Positions 18,553-26,130 of a stretch of 64,000 bases of DNA are shown here, in pieces. Source of the DNA: Gemmatimonadaceae bacterium (GTDB taxonomy: Bacteria > Gemmatimonadota > Gemmatimonadetes > Gemmatimonadales > Gemmatimonadaceae); NCBI GenBank assembly GCA_035606695.1, contig DATNEW010000008.1, forward strand, positions 62,001 to 126,000. The letters are read 5' to 3'. How positions within the stretch are numbered: the first letter of the stretch is position 1; every line of letters begins with the position of its first letter. The notes beneath the pieces were generated by a model. That model was not told where the DNA came from. It worked only from the letters and a program-made list of their open reading frames with translations, and did not search any database. The position numbers and the translations under genes were made by a program.

Positions 18553-18948
18553 ATGTTTGGATTCTTCCGCCGTTTCTTTCCCGAACGCATCTTCCGCCGC
18601 AAGCTCGAGCCCGCCGCGGAACGCCGTCTTCGTCTCGCGCAGGCGCGTGCCGAGGAGGCGATCATTCGGGCGCATGTCGATAACGCGCTGATGTTCGTGG
18701 ATACGCTGGCCGAGGACCTAACCTTCGACCGCGCGATAGACAGTTACATCAGGGAGATGGCGATCCCTGAGCCCCTCGCGAGCGTCGTCGCGACGCGGAC
18801 GCTGGTGGTGCTGGGTCAGGATCTGGTGCCGTATCGCCGCCGGGCGGTGGATAGCGGAGCGACAGAGGGTCCGGCGGAGGACAAGCCCAAGCTCCGGCTG
18901 AATGATGCATCTCAAGGGCGCGGACAGCGTACGGTAAAGAGAGCGTAG
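18553..18948 (+). CDS. Hypothetical protein
   Basis: A 131-residue protein, strongly basic at the N-terminus (MFGFFRRFFPERIFRRKLEP) with a long helix (AAERRLRLAQARAEEAIIRA) and a disordered tail. It might bind membranes or nucleic acid through the basic N-terminus, but no family was recognised. It stands 78 bases after acs and converges with the VKOR gene. Confidence 0.6.
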   Translation: MFGFFRRFFPERIFRRKLEPAAERRLRLAQARAEEAIIRAHVDNALMFVDTLAEDLTFDRAIDSYIREMAIPEPLASVVATRTLVVLGQDLVPYRRRAVDSGATEGPAEDKPKLRLNDASQGRGQRTVKRA

Positions 18949-18967
18949 ACGGCCTCACCGCCGCCCG

Positions 18968-19402
18968 CTACTCCTCTCCGACCTCGCGCAACTCCCTAAA
19001 GTCGAGCACCGAAAGCACGAACAACAGCAACACCATGGCGGCACTCCCAAGGCACCATTCACACCACGCATGAATGACGAAGCCTTCGAGATAGTTCAGC
19101 CACGCGGTGAACAGGACGCCCCAACCCGTCAGCACCATCATCGCCAGCGCGAGTCCGCGCGAGTCCACGTACCGCTCCTGCAGACCCGCGATCGTCAGAA
19201 TCAGCATGGTGGCGTAGAAGCCCGCGCCCCACGTCGCCACGGGAAGGCCGAGGAAGACCGACCAGCGGCTCGTCTGGACCGTCTCACACGACGTCACACC
19301 GCACGCGAGCGTCCCGATGAACCCGAACTTGTACAGCGTGAGATAGATGCCCAGCAGCAGCCCCGCCACGCTGATGAGCGCCATCCACATGCGCTTGGTC
19401 AT
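18968..19402 (-). CDS. Vitamin K epoxide reductase (VKOR) family protein
   Basis: A 144-residue inner-membrane protein with about four helices. It has both VKOR cysteine pairs: C34/C39 in the loop CGVTSCETVQ and the quinone-side CXXC, C114/C117 in WCEWC. Bacterial VKOR replaces DsbB, reoxidising a DsbA-like partner with quinone. The immediately upstream gene encodes such a partner and the two overlap by ATGA, so the pair very likely forms disulfides in the periplasm. Confidence 0.94.
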   Translation of the reverse strand: MTKRMWMALISVAGLLLGIYLTLYKFGFIGTLACGVTSCETVQTSRWSVFLGLPVATWGAGFYATMLILTIAGLQERYVDSRGLALAMMVLTGWGVLFTAWLNYLEGFVIHAWCEWCLGSAAMVLLLFVLSVLDFRELREVGEE

Positions 19403-20151
19403 GTGCCGGGCTTCTTGAGCGGCGCCGACTTGGTCGAGTCGCCGCCGACGTTGCCGGCGCCCGGAGCGGTCTTGGCCAGCTCTTCCTCGACGTGGCGCTT
19501 GAACTCGTCGTACGGCAGAAAGCCCTCGAACTTCTGCGTGCCGATGAAGAACGTCGGCGTCGCCGCGATCTTTCGCGCCATCGACAGCTGATAGTGCGCC
19601 TGCACCTTGGGCTGTGTTTGCTTGGTGTCGAGGCACACGTTGAACGAATCCGTGTTGATGCCCGGAATCCGCGCGGCAACCTGCTTCAGCACCTTGTTGG
19701 GATTGTCGGTCGCTTCGCCGTCCCACTGATCCTGCGACGCGAAGATCGCGTCGTGCATCTCCCAGAACTTGCCCTGCTTGTCCGCGCACGCGGCGGCGAT
19801 CGAGGCGTTCCAGGTATTCCGGTGCATGTCCAGCGGAAAGTCGATGTACCGGTAGCGAATCTCGCCCGTGTTCACCAATCGCTGCCGGACGTCCGATTCC
19901 GTGAGCGTCGCGAAGCGGCCGCACTGCGGGCACTCGTAGTCGCCGAACTCGGTGACCTCGAGCTTCGCGTTCGGGCTGCCCATCACGTAGCCCTGCGATT
20001 CCACTTTCGGGAGCGAGGGGTCGAACCCGATCGTGGTGCCGGCCTTCGGCCGCGTGCTCAGATAGGTCAACGCGGCGATCCCAACGATGGCGATCACCGC
20101 GATGATCACGAAAAACGCTCGATTTGCCGCCGGCTTTTTGGCCGACTTCAC
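19399..20151 (-). CDS. DsbA-like thioredoxin-fold oxidoreductase, membrane-anchored
   Basis: A 250-residue protein with an N-terminal membrane anchor (AFFVIIAVIAIVGIAALTYL) and a thioredoxin/DsbA domain with active site CPQC (C74/C77) in FGDYECPQCGRF. The DsbA helical insert and cis-Pro loop (IAATPTFFIG) are present. I prefer the GTG at 20151, overlapping the upstream stop as GTGA; the ATG at 20199 would add 16 residues but overlap the upstream gene by 52 bases. Partner of the VKOR encoded next. Confidence 0.9.
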   Translation of the reverse strand: MKSAKKPAANRAFFVIIAVIAIVGIAALTYLSTRPKAGTTIGFDPSLPKVESQGYVMGSPNAKLEVTEFGDYECPQCGRFATLTESDVRQRLVNTGEIRYRYIDFPLDMHRNTWNASIAAACADKQGKFWEMHDAIFASQDQWDGEATDNPNKVLKQVAARIPGINTDSFNVCLDTKQTQPKVQAHYQLSMARKIAATPTFFIGTQKFEGFLPYDEFKRHVEEELAKTAPGAGNVGGDSTKSAPLKKPGT

Positions 20152-20456
20152 CACTCCGGGCTTTCGTCCTCGTCCGGGTTCCACTCGCCTTTTTGCCATT
20201 TGGATTCGTCGATGTTTTCGGAATCGCTCACGATGCGCCGGTGGTCCGCGATCTCAGGCGTGTCGTATGTGACCCGTACTTCGTAGTGAAAGAGCTCGCT
20301 CCGCACGTCGCCGATCAGCCGCATGAGCTCACCAGCCTGCTCCAGCAGCCGGCCCTGCCCGTCGAGCTCCTGAATGCGCTCCGCCAACGCACGAAGGAGC
20401 GCTTCGAGGTTCCTGGCGCGTCCCTCGTCGTACGTCTGTTCCTGCTCGTCGGGCAT
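20148..20456 (-). CDS. Small acidic protein of unknown function
   Basis: A 102-residue protein, acidic, with a coiled-coil-like segment (ARNLEALLRALAERIQELDG) and a highly acidic, tryptophan-ended tail (GEWNPDEDESPEW). It is first in the dsbA-like/VKOR operon and its stop overlaps the preferred DsbA start. No family recognised; the position suggests a link to disulfide formation, but nothing in the protein shows it (no cysteine). Confidence 0.65.
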   Translation of the reverse strand: MPDEQEQTYDEGRARNLEALLRALAERIQELDGQGRLLEQAGELMRLIGDVRSELFHYEVRVTYDTPEIADHRRIVSDSENIDESKWQKGEWNPDEDESPEW

Positions 20457-20561
20457 GCGAGAAAGCTACTAACGGTTTGGAGTTTTCGCCGCTGCGCACG
20501 ATTCTTCCTAACCGAAGTGAACCAGCGACGACCGCCTACCGATTACTGATTACCGATCCAC

Positions 20562-21416
20562 ATGGATGCAGACCTTCTGAGAATCCCCGTCGGCCCGGGC
20601 TCGATGCACGTCGAGCGCTACGGGCACGGCGGGGCACCCATTCTCCTCGTACACGGCTTCGGCACGTGCAGTTTCCTGTGGCGAGAGATCGGACCGGTGC
20701 TCGCGACAGCGAGCCGCACCGCATTCTCCGTCGACCTCTTCGGCTACGGCGAATCTGACCGTCCCTTCGACGCACAGTTCGGAATCGCCGCACAATCCGA
20801 CTACCTCGACCGCGCGCTCACCGCGTTGCGCCTCTCGCGCGCGACGGTCGTCGGCATCGACCTGGGCGCGGCCGTCGCAATGCACCTCGCCTACAATCGG
20901 CCCGAGCGCGTCGAACGGCTGGTCCTGATCAATCCGATCGCGTTCGACGACGTGCCGGCCGAAGACATCAAGACGATGCAGCGGAACACGGCGCGCTTCG
21001 CCTTTCGCATCTCGCGCGGCACACTCGGCGCCGCTCCTCTCATGCGCGAGCTGCTCGAGAAGAGTGTTGCGAACCCCGAGCACATGCCCGATCCGTTACT
21101 CGCGCGATACCTGGCGCCCTATGTCGGTCAGGATGGCGTAAATCACCTGCTCGCGCTCGGCCGCGCGGTCGACGAGGACGACATGGCCGACGTCGACCTC
21201 ACGCAGCTCGACTGTCCGACATTGATCGTTTGGGGAGATCAGGATCCGTTCGTGACGCCGAAACTTGGCGACCGATTGGCGGATACCATCCCAGGCAGCC
21301 GGCTCGTGCGTCTGCCCGGTACGGGCCGGCTCGTACCCGAGGAAGCGCCGGACACTCTGACCAACATGATCCTGGAGTTCGTCGGCGCGGCCGGAATGGT
21401 GGCGCGCACGGAGTGA
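20562..21416 (+). CDS. Alpha/beta hydrolase with Asp nucleophile and altered catalytic His
   Basis: A 284-residue alpha/beta-hydrolase-fold protein. The oxyanion region is LLVHGFG (residues 28-34). The nucleophile elbow reads GIDLG, with Asp100 in place of Ser, as in haloalkane dehalogenases and epoxide hydrolases. The acid loop WGDQDPFVTP is present. Where the family has a catalytic His (PGxGHxxPEEAP), this protein has PGTGRLVPEEAP: Arg256, codon CGG. It may be inactive or have different chemistry. It is divergent from the acidic protein gene, with 105 bases between. Confidence 0.88.
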   Translation: MDADLLRIPVGPGSMHVERYGHGGAPILLVHGFGTCSFLWREIGPVLATASRTAFSVDLFGYGESDRPFDAQFGIAAQSDYLDRALTALRLSRATVVGIDLGAAVAMHLAYNRPERVERLVLINPIAFDDVPAEDIKTMQRNTARFAFRISRGTLGAAPLMRELLEKSVANPEHMPDPLLARYLAPYVGQDGVNHLLALGRAVDEDDMADVDLTQLDCPTLIVWGDQDPFVTPKLGDRLADTIPGSRLVRLPGTGRLVPEEAPDTLTNMILEFVGAAGMVARTE

Positions 21417-21507
21417 CGGAGTGAAAGCGGTGTGTTGGCACATAATGAGCTATCACAGGATCGTACGGCGCGTTAGATTTGTGTGTCTCTCACCCTAACC
21501 TGCATAC

Positions 21508-21774
21508 ATGGCCAAACAGCAGAAACGCACGACGAAAGCGCCGGCGACGCCCTCGCCTTTTGAGGAAGCGCGCGACGAATTGTTCCAGCATATCATGCGG
21601 TGCGGCGTGGTTGGATCCGCGCCTGAAGATCAAGCGGACTGGTTCAACGAGACGATGGCGTACATGACCGAGCGCTATCCCGAGTTGCCCGCCGAGCAGA
21701 TCCAGGAGCTCCGCAAGTTGGGCGAACGCTTTTCCCAACCGCCGAAGAAGCGCGACGACACCGCTGCGGCCTGA
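21508..21774 (+). CDS. Hypothetical small protein
   Basis: An 88-residue protein with a lysine-rich N-terminus (MAKQQKRTTKAP) and helical, acidic middle (FEEARDELFQHIMRCGVVG; PELPAEQIQELRKLGERF). No family recognised. It is followed within 20 bases by a clear rho-independent terminator, which supports it being a real transcribed gene. Confidence 0.65.
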   Translation: MAKQQKRTTKAPATPSPFEEARDELFQHIMRCGVVGSAPEDQADWFNETMAYMTERYPELPAEQIQELRKLGERFSQPPKKRDDTAAA

Positions 21775-21789
21775 AGTAGCTCGTCAAGA

Positions 21790-21813
21790 AAACGCCTCCC
21801 ATCGGAGGCGTTT
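21790..21813. terminator. Rho-independent terminator, probably bidirectional
   Basis: AAACGCCTCC (21790-21799) and GGAGGCGTTT (21804-21813) form a perfect ten-base-pair stem with a CATC loop, followed by a T-rich stretch on the plus strand and preceded by A residues that serve the minus strand. It separates two convergent genes. Confidence 0.9.
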
Positions 21814-21826
21814 CTGTTTGTCGCCG

Positions 21827-22585
21827 CTATTTCGTCCAGATCAGCGTCGCGCACCCCGCCGCACCGCCTCGCATCGACGCCGCGAACTCGACCGGCATGT
21901 CCGACGTGCGATAGAACTCGATGGCGAGCACCTGATCGGGCATCACGAGCTGATCGACGGGATTGCTGTTGAGCTGATTCGGCGTGCGTCCCTTGCCGAA
22001 CGCCTGGCGAACGACCGAGCCCATATCCATGACGCGCACGCCGTTCAAATAGAGGTTCGACGTGCAAAACGGTCGTCCGCTCAATCGCGCGACGTCCGAG
22101 ACCAGCGTCATGCGCGCGATCTTGTCCGCCGTCACGAACGACGACGTCGGCGCGCCGGTCGTCAGCCGCCGGTCGTAGAATCCGTTCAGCTCGAGCTTGC
22201 GAACGGTATCCGCCGGTCCTCGGAGATTGTTGTGCGCTTTGCTGACGACGGCGGGTAGGCTCACCGCGCTCGGGTGCAGCATCAGCGTGATCGGTGTCGT
22301 GTCGGCGCGGGCGGTACCGATCGTCAGCAACTGCACGTCGTAGCCGAGCTTGCGGACGCGCAGCATCGTTCCTGTCGTATCCGACAGAAACAGCGCGAGC
22401 GATCCGGTCTTGGTCGTCTGCGACTTGAGACCGGTGCCGAGATCGGTGATCTCCACGCCGTCCAGCGCCTCGCCGGTGACTTCGTCGTAGACACCGACGA
22501 TGCGCGTTCGGATCTTCGACTGCGCATGGAGGGGCGCAACCGCCAACACGCCTAGAGCGAACGGGATGAACGAGATTCGGCGCAT
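21827..22585 (-). CDS. Secreted protein: carboxypeptidase-like regulatory domain plus TonB-plug-like domain
   Basis: A 252-residue protein with a signal peptide ending at APLHAQ. Residues about 25-110 form a carboxypeptidase-like regulatory domain (RIVGVYDEVTGEALDGVEIT). Residues about 130-252 resemble a TonB-receptor plug (SSFVTADKIARM, NLYLNGVRV, VLAIEFYRTSDMPVEF) but there is no beta barrel. Two cysteines (RPFC and AAGC) are shared with the related protein at 44988-46367, suggesting a disulfide. The function is unknown; it could be a decoy, regulator or partner of a receptor. Confidence 0.82.
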   Translation of the reverse strand: MRRISFIPFALGVLAVAPLHAQSKIRTRIVGVYDEVTGEALDGVEITDLGTGLKSQTTKTGSLALFLSDTTGTMLRVRKLGYDVQLLTIGTARADTTPITLMLHPSAVSLPAVVSKAHNNLRGPADTVRKLELNGFYDRRLTTGAPTSSFVTADKIARMTLVSDVARLSGRPFCTSNLYLNGVRVMDMGSVVRQAFGKGRTPNQLNSNPVDQLVMPDQVLAIEFYRTSDMPVEFAASMRGGAAGCATLIWTK

Positions 22586-22602
22586 GAGGTCCTCTCGCGA
22601 CT

Positions 22603-22693
22603 GTCATCCTGAGCCTAGCGAACGACCCCTGTGCGCCGAGGAGAGCGCACCGCAGCGAGAGGGGTCCTTCGCGCCTTCGGGGCTCAGGATGAC
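22603..22693. repeat. Dispersed palindromic repeat (GTCATCC...GGATGAC), copy 1
   Basis: The element begins GTCATCCTGAGC and ends GCTCAGGATGAC, with inner arms around ACCCC/GGGGTCCTTCG. It lies between two minus-strand genes. Copies occur at 29204-29298, 39265-39300 and, as a half, 43689-43743. It has the look of a REP-like non-autonomous element. Confidence 0.85.
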
Positions 22694-22706
22694 ACCGGAA
22701 TACCCA

Positions 22707-23180
22707 TCAGCGCCAATGGGGATCCGAGCCGCGAATCACGACCCCGACCCGCGCCCCGCCGCCGAGCCCAATCTGTACCGCCGGAGTCCAGTTCCCGCGG
22801 CGGCGCCCTTCGATGTCCATCACGACCGTCGCGTAGGGCCGCACCCGTTCTCCATCGATGACCGGCACCGAGAGGCCGCCGCCGAGTGAGAATCCGATCG
22901 GCGACTCGCGCAGCGGGTCGAGGGTGAATCGGGCGATTCCGTCGACGCGGCCACTCGCGTGCGCGACGCCATCACGCCACGTGGTACCCGCCGCCCCGTC
23001 GAGCGCCATCCGCACATAGATGCCGACCGGCATCGACCAGCCGGCGCCGCCCTGCAGCGTGTTGCCGCGGCCATTGATGTAGTCGATCCGGTATTCGGCG
23101 TGCGGTTGCGGCAAGTTCTGCGCGCGCACCGTCGCCGTTCCCGTAACGGCCAGGGCGGCAGCCCATATGAGTTCTCTCAT
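22707..23180 (-). CDS. Secreted/outer-membrane protein of unknown function
   Basis: A 157-residue protein with a signal peptide (MRELIWAAALAVTGTATVRA). The mature part has alternating hydrophobic strands (AEYRIDYINGRGNTLQGGAG, VGIYVRMALDGAAG, PYATVVMDIEGRRRGNW), suggesting a small beta barrel, but it ends in WR rather than an aromatic. Its start overlaps the stop of the CDP-alcohol phosphatidyltransferase gene as ATGA. Confidence 0.7.
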   Translation of the reverse strand: MRELIWAAALAVTGTATVRAQNLPQPHAEYRIDYINGRGNTLQGGAGWSMPVGIYVRMALDGAAGTTWRDGVAHASGRVDGIARFTLDPLRESPIGFSLGGGLSVPVIDGERVRPYATVVMDIEGRRRGNWTPAVQIGLGGGARVGVVIRGSDPHWR

Positions 23181-23698
23181 TGCGCGCGCTCGCGCCACAG
23201 CGCGTAGGTGTAGTCCACGATCGAATACAGCGACGACAGGCCGACGAGCCAGAGACATGCGGTGATCCACCCCGGAAAGCGCAGCAGCGCGATGAACGCG
23301 ATCATCTGGAGCGCCGTGACGACCTTGCCCGAAAAGCGCGCCCGAAACTGTACCGGCTTGAGCCACCTCACCACGCGTGCGACGAGAAATCCGACGGCCG
23401 TCATCAGGTCGCGCGAGATCATGACGAAGTAGCCGATGGTCGACAGCTCGCCCTCGAACAGGAACGTCGAAACGGCGACGAGCGCGAAGACGCGGTCGGC
23501 GAATGGATCGATCAACGCGCCCCAGCGCGACGTCACTCGCGCACGGCGCGCGATGAACCCGTCAAGGAAGTCGGTCGCCGCGGCGACGGCCACGAGCGTG
23601 AGACGCGCATCGGTTCCGTGGACCAGCACGAACGCCACAGCCAGGACGACTCGCGAGAACGAGATGGCGTTCGGCAGCGCGCGCAGGGCGGAGACCAT
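23177..23698 (-). CDS. CDP-alcohol phosphatidyltransferase
   Basis: A 173-residue membrane enzyme with the complete family signature DGxxARx8GxxxDxxxD, seen from DGFIARR to DPFADR. It transfers a phosphatidyl group from CDP-diacylglycerol to an alcohol. PgsA-type (glycerol phosphate) is the closest guess, but the alcohol cannot be fixed from sequence. I chose ATG 23698 (MVSALRALPNAISFSR), since a longer frame would run antisense through the next gene. Confidence 0.9.
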   Translation of the reverse strand: MVSALRALPNAISFSRVVLAVAFVLVHGTDARLTLVAVAAATDFLDGFIARRARVTSRWGALIDPFADRVFALVAVSTFLFEGELSTIGYFVMISRDLMTAVGFLVARVVRWLKPVQFRARFSGKVVTALQMIAFIALLRFPGWITACLWLVGLSSLYSIVDYTYALWRERAQ

Positions 23699-23777
23699 CT
23701 CCAATCCTAACGGAGCGCCGCGAACGCTTGCCAGCGCGCACGGGCGGGCACTAGCTTCGGCATTCCCAGGAGACACC

Positions 23778-24242
23778 ATGGCAGAAGTCGCCGAGTTGCT
23801 GAAAAAGGTGGCGATTTTCAAAGATCTGGATGACGAGGAGCTCGCCCAGGTCGCCGAAGTGTGCAAAGAAGAGAAGTTCGTCTCGGGGGAATTCATCTTT
23901 CGTGAAGGGGAGCACGGCAACCGGCTCTACCTCATCGTCGAAGGGGACGTGCGCATCAGTCGCGACGTGCCCGGCAGCGGCGAAGAAGCGCTCGCGGTGC
24001 TCAAGCCGGGCGCGCTCTTCGGCGAGATGGCCGTGTTCGACCGCAGCGAACGTTCGACGCACGCGATCTCCAACGGCGGCACGACGTGCCTGACGATCAC
24101 GCGCGCGGATTTCGAGATGCTGCTCGACTTCAATCGCGAGATGGCCCACAAGGTTCTGTGGGCCTGCGTGCGGCTGCTCTCCTCGCGCCTGCGCTCGACG
24201 AACGACTCGCTGCGATCGTTCCTGGCGATGTCGATGTTCTGA
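23778..24242 (+). CDS. Cyclic nucleotide-binding domain protein, no DNA-binding domain
   Basis: A 154-residue protein made of a single cNMP-binding beta-roll (VSGEFIFREGEHGNRLYLIV, GALFGEMAVFDRSERSTHAI) plus one C-terminal helix. The phosphate-binding cassette is GEMAVFDRSERSTHA. Unlike Crp/Fnr proteins it lacks a helix-turn-helix, so it must act through a partner. Strong ribosome-binding site (AGGAGA) precedes ATG 23778. A weak hairpin (24248-24261) follows. Confidence 0.9.
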   Translation: MAEVAELLKKVAIFKDLDDEELAQVAEVCKEEKFVSGEFIFREGEHGNRLYLIVEGDVRISRDVPGSGEEALAVLKPGALFGEMAVFDRSERSTHAISNGGTTCLTITRADFEMLLDFNREMAHKVLWACVRLLSSRLRSTNDSLRSFLAMSMF

Positions 24243-24281
24243 ACCGCGTCCCGAAGGGGACAAAGGGGAGCTCACACTACG

Positions 24282-25778
24282 ATGCTCAGATCAACTCATG
24301 CCCAGGTATTGATCGCCGGGGCGCTTTTGGCGGCCTGCGGCGCGCGGGCGACGGTTGCGACACCGATTGCCTCGGGGCCGCCGCCGGTCGTCGAGACGGT
24401 CACCTTCGCGCGCGGATTGGACGAAACTGCGGGCCTCACGCGCGACTCGGCGCTTGCCGCCGCGCTCGCCGACGTCAGTCCGGCCCGCATCCGCAACACC
24501 GACTCGATGCTCGTGTCGTTCGGCACGCGCAACACGTTCTCCGATACGATGTCGACGACCCGCGGCATCGGCGCGGCGCGGCGGTGGATCTACTCCGAGC
24601 TCTCACAGTATTCGCGCGCCTGCAACGGCTGCCTCAAAGTGGAATACTTCGGCCAGGTGCAGCAGGTGCGACGCGTCGCGGGACGCGATACGACATTCAT
24701 CCCCGCCAACATCGTGGACGTGCTCGCGTGGCTGCCCGGCCGCGACACCTCGCGCGTGATCGTGATGAGCGGCCACTACGACTCGTGCGTGTGCGCGCAA
24801 CCCGGCGGCTCGTTCGACTCCACGTCGACGGCGCCGGGCGCTGATGATGACGGCTCGGGATCGTCGGCCGTGATCGAGCTGGCGCGAGTATTCTCGAAAC
24901 ACTTTCCGCGCGGGCTCGACGCTTCGATCGTCCTCGTCACCGTCGCCGCGGAGGAACAAGGGCTTCTTGGCGCGCAGCAGCTCGAGCGGCGGCTGCACGA
25001 ACAGGGCTACAAGATCGTCGCGGGGATGACCGACGACATCGTCGGCAACGTGACGACGGAAGACGGCACCACCGATTCGACGTCGATGCGCATTTTTGCC
25101 GCCGACCCCGACAACTCGCCGAGCCGGGAGCTGGGGCGCTATGCGTGGGCGCTCGACCGGGTGTACATGCCGAGTTTCGAGGTGGTGCCGGTGTGGCGGC
25201 TCGACCGCATTCAGCGCGGCGGCGATCACGAACCGTACGTCATGGCCGGCGACGCCGGGCTGCGCTTCACCGAACGATTAGAGAACTATAATCGCCAGCA
25301 TCTTCCCACCGACGTCTTTTCGCACGTGAATTTCGGCTATGTGGCGAACCTCGCGCGGGTGAACGCGGCGACGGTGGGATCGCTCGCCGCGGCGCCGGCG
25401 ACCCCGGCGAATGCGCGGGCCGTTCGGCAGGGTCGCGCGGGCCCGGACCCGGCAGGCACCACGAGCGCGGCCTCGGCCACCGGCGGGCAGGCGTGGACGA
25501 TCAGCTGGGACCCGTCACCCGGCGCGGTGAATTACGAGCTTCTCGTGCGGCGCACCACCTGGCCGCAGTGGCAGGACGTCGTTCCGCTCGGCAACATCAC
25601 CCGCTGCACGCTGCGCCGTCAGCTCGACGACGAATGGGCCGGTGTGCGGGCCGTAAGTGCGACCGGCGCGCGGTCGATGGCGGCGTCGATGCCCGCGCCA
25701 AATCCGCCGCGCGGAACACCGCGTCCGCCAACACCGCGGGCGCCCGCTGGTCCGCCGCCGCCGGTCTGCGGCGGATGA
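24282..25778 (+). CDS. M28-family zinc aminopeptidase, lipoprotein
   Basis: A 498-residue secreted peptidase. The N-terminus has a lipobox (LLAAC, C19). Zinc ligands of family M28 are visible: H165 in SGHYDS, D188 in GADDDGSG, Glu in VAAEEQG, and the later GDHEPY and SHVNFGY segments. Between residues 395 and 470 there is a fibronectin-like segment (WTISWDPSPGAVNYELLV), and the tail is proline-rich. It most likely trims peptides in the periplasm or at the surface. Confidence 0.92.
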   Translation: MLRSTHAQVLIAGALLAACGARATVATPIASGPPPVVETVTFARGLDETAGLTRDSALAAALADVSPARIRNTDSMLVSFGTRNTFSDTMSTTRGIGAARRWIYSELSQYSRACNGCLKVEYFGQVQQVRRVAGRDTTFIPANIVDVLAWLPGRDTSRVIVMSGHYDSCVCAQPGGSFDSTSTAPGADDDGSGSSAVIELARVFSKHFPRGLDASIVLVTVAAEEQGLLGAQQLERRLHEQGYKIVAGMTDDIVGNVTTEDGTTDSTSMRIFAADPDNSPSRELGRYAWALDRVYMPSFEVVPVWRLDRIQRGGDHEPYVMAGDAGLRFTERLENYNRQHLPTDVFSHVNFGYVANLARVNAATVGSLAAAPATPANARAVRQGRAGPDPAGTTSAASATGGQAWTISWDPSPGAVNYELLVRRTTWPQWQDVVPLGNITRCTLRRQLDDEWAGVRAVSATGARSMAASMPAPNPPRGTPRPPTPRAPAGPPPPVCGG

Positions 25779-25791
25779 GCGACGGAGAAAT

Positions 25792-26130
25792 GTGAATTCG
25801 CATTCACATTTGACCGCCGAGTTCATCGGCGTTCCGGTCGAGCAGCTGCGCGACAGCGCACTGCTCGGCGGATTGCTCATCGCCGCGGCCAGCGCCGCGG
25901 GGTTCAGCCTGAGCGGCGTGCCGACCGTCCGGGAGCATAATACAGGCGGTGTCTCGGCGATGGTGCTGCTCGATCACGGCCATCTCGCGGTGCACGCGCT
26001 TCCGGAACGGCAGACTCTGCTGTTCGACGCGGTCGCGCCAGCTTCGCACGACTTTCGCAAAGCCCTTGAAGTCCTGTCGCGCCGGCTCACGGCGCGCGAC
26101 GTCAAGACGGATACCCGCGGACGCGGATGA
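25792..26130 (+). CDS. SpeD (S-adenosylmethionine decarboxylase)-like protein lacking the pyruvoyl serine
   Basis: A 112-residue protein with the SpeD fold pattern: HLTAEFIGVPVEQL, LLIAAASAAGFSLSGVP, TGGVSAMVLLDHGHLAVHALPE. True SpeD proenzymes have ESH where Ser becomes the pyruvoyl cofactor; here the aligned residues are H62-G63-H64. The catalytic Cys region is also replaced (FDAVAP). Ser55 and His68, processing residues in the Thermotoga enzyme as I recall, are kept. It should be unable to self-process. GTG start at 25792 has GGAG upstream. Overlaps the next gene by ATGA. Confidence 0.75.
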   Translation: MNSHSHLTAEFIGVPVEQLRDSALLGGLLIAAASAAGFSLSGVPTVREHNTGGVSAMVLLDHGHLAVHALPERQTLLFDAVAPASHDFRKALEVLSRRLTARDVKTDTRGRG

